A stretch of DNA of 64,000 nucleotides from Bipolaris cookei (Eukaryota > Ascomycota > Dothideomycetes > Pleosporales > Pleosporaceae): positions 1-64,000 of the forward strand of contig NRSV01000082.1 of the NCBI GenBank assembly GCA_002286855.1, written 5' to 3'. Shown one piece after another: positions 56,157 through 64,000 of the stretch. The position numbers were made by a program, and so were the translations under genes. Within the stretch, counting starts at the first letter, position 1. Each line of letters opens with the position of its first letter. The notes beneath the pieces are model-generated. The model was not told the origin of the DNA and ran no database searches. It saw only the letters and a list, made by a program, of their open reading frames with translations.

Positions 56157-58772
56157 AGACTTGCACGACAAATAAGGGTGGGCAAGCTTTTGTGAAGAGA
56201 CAGATTCGATAAAGCCCTTCGTATCCGGTACGGTTCTCCGTTAAGCTTGGGTCAAGTGATCAAATATCGAATCGGATCGAATGCTATAATCCGGGGGATA
56301 TACTCACACCCGCCAGATTCCCTTTACTTACATGATCAGAAGGCGGTCCTGTGCGGTCTGCACCGAGTCGTTGTACGGATTCTTGTCTTCGAGAATGCGG
56401 CACTTATGTCGAGGTCTATGTTATCATCCGATTTTGTTATGTATATCGTGTGACTTGGTGCCCTTTCAATGCAGAATGAGGCCAGAACATGCATGCGCAT
56501 TTGCTGTAGTTGGCAGCAAGAATTGTGTAGCCAGGAGTAGCCCCGAATCACACACAAAAAGCAGCGAATCACACTCAGACGAGTAGGGTGAGTGGGAAGG
56601 AGTGCAGGTTGGGCACAATTGCTAGGGTTTCGTGTACGAGAAGGGAAAGTTTCATAACGGCTCAAGTGTTTGAGCGGAGCTATATCGTAGAAACTTAAGG
56701 GACAGGTACGTGTAGAAAAGGACGTGCACAGGTTGTTCCCAAGACAAGCGAAGTCGAGTCAAGTCATACGATGGCCAAGATGGGTTCGATTAATGAAGCT
56801 TGGACCGACTCATTTGCAGCTTCTCTCCGACCAAACAGACATCGTATTCATGTCCGATGTCAATGCAGATGCAACGTTGGACACCGGTCGGATAGATGGC
56901 GTGGCGGACACCGTATTCGATCTTTCTTTGATGGTGATGGGCACGGTAGCACTTTGCCAACCAAGGTATATTGGCTATAGTAATCGACATATTGAAGCCC
57001 GGGTACTACCATTTGTTTGAGACGGAGGCTTTGTTTTATGCTCGTCCAGCAATAGCAGGCGAGAGAGGGAGAGGAAAAGAAGGCGCGCCACGTACAGTAT
57101 CTGAGCCAGGCGTTTCGGGAGTGAAGCCGTTGATGCGTAGGATACATTGGATATGGATTTGGGAGATGTGACGGCTGGAGTAGGCAGGCGTGGCGGCGAC
57201 GCTGAGAGGATCGGCAACGACCTTGCAAGTTTCCGGTATCGCAAAACGTGGGGGGGAGAGGGGGGCAGGACTGGATTACCGGAAGGGGTCGCAAACAAGC
57301 GTTGACTTGGCACACGCATCCGCTGAACGTCGCGAGGGTGTTGTGGAGATGAATTCGGGCCTAAAATTAGCGCTCTGAGCTGGCTAAGGCTTCATGAATT
57401 GATAACACTTCCCCCCGGTGAATGCGTACACATACTACAATGGTCCAACTCCCCGAGTGCCAGGATGAAGCTGTTCGTCAAATACGTATAATCTTAGATT
57501 CCAACAATGTGATTAGTGTTGCAAAACGCCCCTGAACGCCACCAATTTCCTATTCGCCATTTGTTGACTGTTCGACTAGGAGAACAGGCCCCTTCAAGCG
57601 TTGCAACAACGGTGGCTAGTGGGAATCCCAGCCTCGCCCTTCTCCACCATCACGGCCCAGGCGGTGCTCAATGGACCTGCCTACGCGCCTCACCTTCGAT
57701 CTTTCCAACGACAGATTTCTCTCAGCATCAATCCCTTTTTTTCTCTCCCTTTAGTCTCGGTCACGTCTTGGCAGCGACGTCCGACCAGCCGTGTTCATGG
57801 GATGCCTTGACCTCTAGGGCGTGAAACGCCAAATGTGCGCACTGCATTGTAGCCAGCTTCATTATGCCATCCGGTGAAGGTGACAACAGCTGCTTGCTCA
57901 CGGTCGCGTTCGCCCACAGTTCCCACTGGCCGTGACGGTTTCTCAAGCGAGAGGCCGTTCCACCGGATTTGCCCCGTCACGTTTCAGATGCTCATTGTGC
58001 CATGCTGCTCGAACACTACGAGTCTCGGATGAGGGCTCCAGACTCGTCCCACTCCTTTACAGTCTCCTCATTTACGAGTAATGACCTATGATTGCAGCCA
58101 CAGGGTGGGGCTATACTGACTCCAAATATTATCACCCTCATCTACGTTGGACCAGGGAAAGCAGTGTACAGCGCTTGATGCCTGCACGCGAGTCGCACAG
58201 CCAATAATACCAGAGGCGACACTCTTCTCCCACGCGGATGCCCACCCCCGTGGCGCTCTGACAGCATACACTACTTTACCTAATCGACAAGTACCCGCCC
58301 TAGTGCCAGGCAAAAAATGTTTATGGGGCCGGATAGCACGGCAGCAAATCAGAGCAGAGCAAACGCTTTAGTATGCATGTTTCGCCTCGAAAAACTGGAT
58401 TACATGGTACATCAGGCCTACACCCAGTCTGTTTTCGCGACAAGCGTCGAACCTGCTAGCCATGGGTTCGCACACAGCAAGGAGAAGTGGCAGGCTACCT
58501 GCTTGTCACCTACTAGTAAGGAATGCGGGTGAAGCTCAATATATCAAGCCAATTTGGCAATAGTGGCCCTCTTTTGTCGATAAGAGCTGGACTCTGAGTC
58601 TGTCAATCCTTCTGTATGCATGTAGTGGCGCAGGCTTCGCCCACATATTACTACGCTCTGCTGATTCAAGCAGCTCCCATCACAGCGAGCATCCTTCCTC
58701 CTCTTCTTATCCGTTGTCTGATTCTTTCCGGTTTTCCGTTCTTTCGATACTTTCTCCTCCAGATTGCCAACC
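56157..58772. other. 2.6-kb gene-free region
   Basis: None of the open frames (for example 56724-57020, 56975-57319, 57516-57824) shows a conserved motif, splice-compatible continuation or coding-like composition. No transposon ends were recognised. It may hold long UTRs, regulatory DNA or an old relic. Confidence 0.45.
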
Positions 58773-60502
58773 ATGGCGCATACTGCTTCTCCATATGTGC
58801 TTGCTCCTCGGTTACCCGATCCTCCAGTCCGTGTCAACCTTAACGACTACGCTGCCACCGCTAAGGCACACGCTACTTCCAAAAAATACATGCACGACCT
58901 ATTTCCAGGCCAGAACAAGCCGTTGCCTCTCCCAAAAGATACCGAAACGCAAAACCGACCCGTGTACGCAAAGCCATCCCAGAGTTCGCGCCAACGACAT
59001 GTCTTGGAGGAGCGGCTCGCCCCGGTTCGAGCTTCAGAGGACTCCATCGACCGACGATCACTAGAATGCATAATTATGCTCGATGAATCACCTGTCCGCG
59101 GACCTCAGAGGACAATGGTGGCTTCGAACCCTGTCCCAGCACCTCTCAACGTCCCCAAGCGTTCTCCTTCTCCTAGGCGTAAAGACAGCACAGCAAAGCC
59201 AGCGATTGAGCGGACACGCTCAGTGAAAGGTCCCAGCCACACCAACGTGACAAGGCACTCGCTACTCCAACTTCCACAAGGCCTACTGGGGCATATACTA
59301 GCATACGTTTTTGCCGAAGAACGGGCTGTATCGATTACACCATATCAATCGCGGATTACGCCGCAGCGCTACCGACATCGCCATCGTCCTAATGCTGTGG
59401 ATATCCGATCCGTCATGATGCACCCTGCTCTCCGTGTCTGCCAGCAGATGCGCGCAATGGGACTAAACATTCTGTACCGCGACAACCTGTTTCTCATCGA
59501 CTTGTGCGATGCTCGAAGCGCTATACATGCACATGAAAAGGACGCTGGCGGCAAGCACTGGGACTGTTGGACAAGTGGAAAGCCCCCGCAAATGGTCCAG
59601 TCTGTACTCACACACGCGTGCAACTTGCGCTTCCAGCTGCCCATCTCCGGCATGGAAACGGCACCGGTGCACGGAGCGGCAAAGCGGAAAAAGGACTACC
59701 ACGAGGACGGATGCGTTGTTGTGGAATCTCTTCGCAGCATCGCCACACTGATTACCGGTTTACCTATGGTTTTGCAAACAGCACGACCGCGGTCATCGAG
59801 TCCAGTAGCACCCAAGGCGTTGCGCCGCAAGCTCAGTATTCGCGGGCTGAAGCGCCATGACTCGTTGGAATTCGTGTGCCGAGGCGATAACGCTCTCCAA
59901 TCTCCGCCACAGAGGGAGCCGTTCAGTACGCTCGAAGTCGTCCTCGTGAAAGCGGCTGTAACGGCAGAAGTGCACCCCCAGACACTAGAAATGATTGCAA
60001 TTTGCAGCAGCATCCCCGTTTGGGACAATCTTGAATACCACCTGGAGCTCGAAGGCTTCAGAAAGCTCTGGGCCAAGCGAACAATGGGAAAGTGGTTGGG
60101 CAGTGAACCGGATGCGGGTAAATTAGTGCTTGGTATGTTTTGACACGAGTCGTTTCTTCTTTTGCAACAGCGATCTTTTGCTAACCTGTTTTAGATCTTC
60201 AAGCTCTAGGCTATCCGCGCCCCATGACCGAGTCGCCGCAGAATTCCGGCAGGGTAGACATGTTTCACAGGCACAGATCGAGGCCTACTCAGGACTCCAT
60301 CGATGGCCTCACGCATAGGTACCTGCAAGCGCCCTCGAAAAGTACTCGGAATTTAAGAGCATCCAAAGAAGGCACCATGGCGCGGAAAATGAGGGAAATG
60401 GAGAGCCTTTCCAAGATGTCGCTGCTAAGAGGGACCAAGCAGCCCCCGACAGTGGAAGAGATTCAGCGGATTGCATCGGATATTCGGCGAGGAACGCACT
60501 AA
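58773..60502 (+). CDS. Uncharacterised protein with a possible F-box-like segment
   Basis: Exons 58773-60132 and 60195-60502 give 555 aa. I do not recognise the family. Residues 1-165 are polar and low-complexity (Pro/Ser/Arg-rich, with KRSPSPRRKDS), probably disordered. A hydrophobic helix-like block, LLQLPQGLLGHILAYVFAEE, at about 168-187 resembles the start of an F-box. The body after it has SVMMHPALRVCQQMRAMGLNILYRDNLFLIDLCDARSAI (in part), as in fungal F-box/LRR-type proteins where an F-box is followed by a comparison of exposed strands. There is a second basic block (KALRRKLSIRGLKRHDS). The C-terminus is Arg/Lys-rich (RNLRASKEGTMARKMREME). No membrane segment or signal is seen. The intron is placed at CTTG|GTATGT with a TTTTAG acceptor. 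The long frame and clean splice support a real gene. Confidence 0.72.
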
Positions 60503-60683
60503 ACATCAATATCATCAGTGTATATCCATTGCCTAAAAATACTCGTGTTGCCAAGTGCCATGTTGGCAAGGGACGGAATGCTTCGTGATGTACCTTTGAC
60601 CATTTCCATCTATTCAACCATTGTCTACCCTATATTCCAGATTATTCTTGCGTATTCTAGGCACTTTGGGTCGCCGCTCTCTA

Positions 60684-62227
60684 TTATGATTTACCATCTG
60701 AAAACTGTACAACAGCCCACTTGCCACTCCACGCCCACTTTCGTGCTCCGCTGTCTCCTCCACCACCCTCCATAGCTCTGAGTCGCTCGTCTTCGCCTTC
60801 TCGCAATCCAACCACCACATCAGCTTTGCAAGTACGGAGCGCAAGTACACGGAGCCCTGAACCGGGGCCCATAGGTCCAATGGCGTCGGTGAAAGGTGTT
60901 GTAGCGGGCCAGGCAGCCTATCAAAATCTTAGCAGAGTGAATACATAAAGTGCTGACCATACTCACATCAGCAGTTAGCTTTCGGTAGTTTAAATCGCCT
61001 TTGAAGATGACCAACTCGCTCTCCTTGAGATCTTGGTAAAGCTCCGGTTCTATCTTGGGAAGCCGCCAGTAGCTTCCTGCCGCAGTCCAGAAGTGGTTAG
61101 GTCGCAGCATCAACTGACCCTCGGCGTGCATGGTACTCCAGTGCTGGAACAAAAATTTCAGGTTGGAGCTCTCGGTTTCCGAAAGAGGTACAACCTCCTT
61201 CCCTTTGTGCTTCTCATCGTCGGATAACGCTTCATAGAAGCTATGTGGGTCTGCCAGTGCAGACAGAAGAGCACCGAAGTCGGCTGGCAGTACATCTGAG
61301 ACGAACCAGGGAATAGATTTAGGGTGGAAAACGACATTCGTGGCGAGGCCAGAGGCGATGAGGTAGCCGGCCAGTATCAGATCGACAAAAAGTTCAAAGC
61401 CGGCATTGTCGAGGACAATGTCAACGCGCCTCTCTTTCTTGCCCCCCTTTTGTGCGGTAGACAGCACCTTGAAGGCCTTATCCAGGTTGTTGATCAGGAT
61501 ATTCTTCTCTGAGTTCTTGCGCGCCTCGGAGCCCTGCAGTTTTTGAATATCTTCATAAGAAAGATTCGTTAAGAGCGAGAGATCCGTTGCATTACCCCAA
61601 AGACAAATCTCGCACATTTCAGTGAAGAGAAGCTTTTCAGCAACCTCAAGCTGCTCTTGGGTGTCTGCGCCGCTAATAGTCTTTTTCTGCTCCAGCTCGG
61701 TGACAATGTCTTTGTAGCGCGCGGCAAGTTCGAGAACGGCGGGGCGGGAGGACTTGAAAGTAGCCATTTTCTGGCGAGCGAAGATGTCATATGAGCGCCA
61801 TTTGTCACTTTGTTTGAAGATGCTCGATATACGTCTTGCTATGGCGGTCAGCCTCGACCACGACAAACAGAGACGGCACTTACCGGTACAAATAGCATTC
61901 GGCATAAAGCCAGGGCACATTGTGCCACTTGGGATTGCCTCTGGCGACTAGTTCCTCGTTGTACGCCTTGACATCGGGTTCGCCATCATCGGGGATGGGC
62001 GTCAGCTCGCGGTCGTGTTGCAGTTCGTACTTGAGCTTGGCTAGTTCGGCAACAATGTGTTTGCCCTGACTGATGACCGCCTCTTCTTTGGTATTGTGCA
62101 ACGAGCGATGGACGTCATCAATACCTTGTGTTATGATGATGGGCCATCGTGAACGCGCCGATGTGTGGGCAAACGACGTGGCGTCGTTTGTGCTGTGTTG
62201 TGCGACGGGGAATGTGTCACACTCCAT
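60684..62227 (-). CDS. ARMT1/DUF89 damage-control phosphatase
   Basis: Metal-dependent phosphatase of the DUF89 family (yeast YMR027W, human ARMT1), proposed to clear damaged phospho-sugars such as fructose-1-phosphate. Exons 62227-61884, 61834-60967 and 60917-60684 give 481 aa. The signature VLDNAGFELFVDLILA supplies the metal-binding Asp/Asn/Glu. A later conserved block, VIFKGDLNYRKL, supplies the second metal/phosphate site, and GPMGPGSGLRVLALRTCKADVVVGL ends the domain. These last residues need the third exon: GAT|GTGAGT joins to AAWPATTPF through a TTGATAG acceptor. Reading through would destroy the family C-terminus. ATG 62227 (MECDTFPVAQHS) was chosen; more ATGs lie upstream in frame. 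Confidence 0.9.
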
Positions 62228-62799
62228 TGTGACAATGCACTTGAGTTGTCGGTCCGGTCCCGAATTGATAGTAGAAAGAGAGAGAAGAGTCTTTATCGTT
62301 GATTGTGCCAGACGTTGAATTGTCAACATGGCGGGGCCCACCATCCTCTCACTACAAATAACTTATTTGGCGGGGTCCTCGATTTCGGAATTGCTTGGAT
62401 GGGCTTAGCGCCATTATCCGCATCCCGTATGGCTTCCGCGTCTCGTCGCATACAGAGCAGCGCCATACAGACAATTCTCCCGTGAGGATGCTGAAAGGCC
62501 AGCCATACCGTCTGGAATCGAGTGTCGGCCCGTTCATTCCATGCAAGAGGCTCATAGGTAAGTATACAGTGATGCTAGACCTTGGCCTTTACAGCGATCG
62601 ATACATGACGCTGATCCATACACTGATCTTGTCGACCTTGTCAGATCTTCTTGTATTTTGTCAATTTTACCCGTTAGACTAATTTATTTACCACCCTGCT
62701 GTCAGATTATTGAATGGGTCACAGGACATGGAGTGGTCGAATGCGACAGCGAGGCTCACTAAGGACGACACACTGTCCTGGCAACCACAACATCCACCC
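62228..62799. other. Intergenic, no gene seen
   Basis: Upstream region of the DUF89 gene and left flank of the transporter pseudogene. The N-terminal part of that gene is expected here but I cannot recognise it. Confidence 0.4.
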
Positions 62800-64000
62800 A
62801 AGCGCGACTCTTATCCATTGTTCTCTTCTCAATAACAGCATCAAGAAAAACGAGAGAATTGGGGGGGGGGGGTCCAATTTTGCCATAGCCATGGTCGTCG
62901 CACCCGCTGTGACAGCCTTGTGCCACAAGTTCGGAATCCAAGCTGTCGTGTGCTGCGGTCTGCTATTTCAGCTGGTAGACTTCATCTCGGCTTCCTTTTC
63001 GCATAGTATTTGGCAGCTACACATCTCTCAAGGCGTCCTAACTGGTTGTGGAATTGACTTCCTTTACATCCCCTGCCTCCCAGTCCTCTCCCAATGGTTT
63101 GACAAAAGACGAAGTCTCGCAAACGGCATTAGCGCAGCAGTTTCTGGCATCGGCGGGACAGCATTCGCATGGGGATCAGAAGCTATCATTCAGCGGTTTG
63201 GCATTTCCTGGGCACTGCGCATCACAGGTATAATCGCAATTACAGCAAACACCATTGTGACCATTTTCATCCGCGATCGGAACAAGGCCATTCGGCCGTC
63301 TAAATTAGGTTTTGATACAAAGTTGCTGAGGCGTGGTAATGTGCTCTTGCTGCTCGCTTGGGCTTTCATCAGCATGCTGGGTTATATTTTCCTGCTTTTT
63401 TTCTCTATCCTACTTTGCGTTATCTATTGGGCTATCCCGATCTTAAGCTACTGATATGATTGGCTTGCTAAACGTGGGCACTGCCATCGGAAGGCCAATC
63501 GTAGGCATTCTTAGTGATCGATGGAGTCGTATAGGCATGGCTGGATGATTGACACTCTTGTGTGAAGTAGCATGTTTTGTCTTTTGGCTGACTTCCACGT
63601 CTTATGGGCTGAGTATTTTCTTTGTCATATTGTGCGGGGCTATAGTGGGCGTTTTCTGGATGGTAAGTTGGTCTCTCGCGTCATAACAGTTTTGAAGCAG
63701 CACCATAGTGATACCAGGTATAGACGATTGGCCTACTGTGCGTCGAAGTCGCAGGGATCAAAGACTTGCAGTCTCTATTGTCTCTGTTTTGGGCGGTTGT
63801 CATTATTCCCTCCATGGGTATGTGCATCCAACCAAATCTTGTGAAGTTTCAGTACATGACGCCTTACAGTATACGAGGGCATTGCGCTCAAGCTTAGGCG
63901 CCCCAACTCTTCGCGAGAACATCTATGTGCTCAAATCTTCGCTGGTCTTTCTTGTATAGTCGCCAGCGCACTCATGTTGCAGCTGCGCAGGGCGAAGCGC
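62800..64000 (+). pseudogene. Monocarboxylate-transporter-like MFS gene, disrupted and cut by the window edge
   Basis: MFS fold of the MCT/Mch type. Blocks in order: NFAIAMVVAPAVTALCHKFG (about 62877), WFDKRRSLANGISAAVSGIGG, WALRITGIIAITANTIV, GLLNVGTAIGRPIVGILSDRW, EVAGIKDLQSLLSLFW and, at the end, IALKLRRP and AQIFAGLSCIVASALMLQLRR. Two clean introns remain in the right part: 63663-63723 and 63818-63869. Defects: an extra T in the run at 63396-63402, TAA at 63444, TGA at 63546, and an unusual run of about eleven G at 62862 where the family reads IGGL-NFAIAM. The 5' part before 62870 is not recognisable. The sequence runs past base 64000. The defects argue for recent loss, but a sequencing error in homopolymers could explain two of the four. 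Confidence 0.72.

Noticed and set aside
56975..57319. 114-codon minus-strand frame in the empty 56-58.8 kb region
   Set aside because: Ser/Leu/Pro-rich composition typical of the complement of GC-rich non-coding DNA; no motif.
1..64000. tRNA, rRNA or CRISPR features
   Set aside because: I looked for B-box-like GGTTCGANTCC words and their complements and for regularly spaced repeats; none had the required partner sequences. A tRNAscan-SE run would be decisive.

Overview
The window is nuclear DNA of a filamentous ascomycete, most likely a dothideomycete of the order Pleosporales. The genes carry short introns of about 50-75 bp with GT..AG ends and CTAAC/CTAAT-like branch sites. The proteins are of Pezizomycotina type (DUF7703-like membrane protein, half-size ABCG transporter, OCRL-like phosphatase with an ASH-RhoGAP tail). 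The transposon remnants and gene relics are inactivated largely by in-frame stop codons rather than indels, which fits repeat-induced point mutation (RIP). The order is inferred from protein flavour, not proven.

Layout. 1-1.86 kb: the 5' end of an LTR retrotransposon lying on the minus strand (gag start, repeated leader, LTR), then decayed non-coding DNA. 1.87-6.3 kb: CBF5 and a type II DnaJ chaperone with a perfect heat-shock element upstream. 6.3-12.7 kb: a gene-poor stretch holding a decayed member of an uncharacterised fungal family and an intact DUF7703-like membrane protein. 12.7-14.3 kb: a cation diffusion facilitator. 15.0-18.0 kb: two pogo/Fot1-like DNA transposons placed end to end, both dead. 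18.5-25.7 kb: an unknown polytopic membrane protein, a kinase-like protein, a DUF7587-like pseudogene and an ABCG half-transporter. 26.8-56.2 kb: a dense housekeeping block with SEC8, CTR9, VPS18, a lipid-droplet hydrolase-like protein, an OCRL-like 5-phosphatase, DCP1, glycinamide ribonucleotide synthetase, RNase III, mitochondrial Rsm27/mS33, a hotdog thioesterase, an MFSD10-like transporter, a FAT1-type acyl-CoA synthetase and a Dal5-type transporter. 56.2-58.8 kb: no gene seen. 58.8-62.2 kb: an unknown 555-aa protein convergent with an ARMT1/DUF89 phosphatase. 62.8-64 kb: a monocarboxylate-transporter-like pseudogene running off the right edge.

The neighbouring housekeeping genes act in unrelated processes (exocyst, Paf1 complex, HOPS/CORVET, phosphoinositides, mRNA decapping, purine synthesis). 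I see no biosynthetic gene cluster, CRISPR array, tRNA or rRNA gene. Head-to-head pairs that probably share promoters are SEC8/CTR9, the OCRL-like gene/DCP1, RNase III/RSM27 and thioesterase/MFSD10-like. Exon-intron structures were worked out by hand from reading frame, splice consensus and remembered family sequence; all listed models keep an open frame from start to stop. I found no strong candidate for an entirely new system. The best leads are the triplicated primer-site-like motif in the LTR leader, the nested hairpin plus T-run at 26.5 kb, the chaperone heat-shock element, the glycinamide ribonucleotide synthetase that lacks the usual fungal AIRS fusion partner, and the unknown proteins at 18.5 and 58.8 kb.
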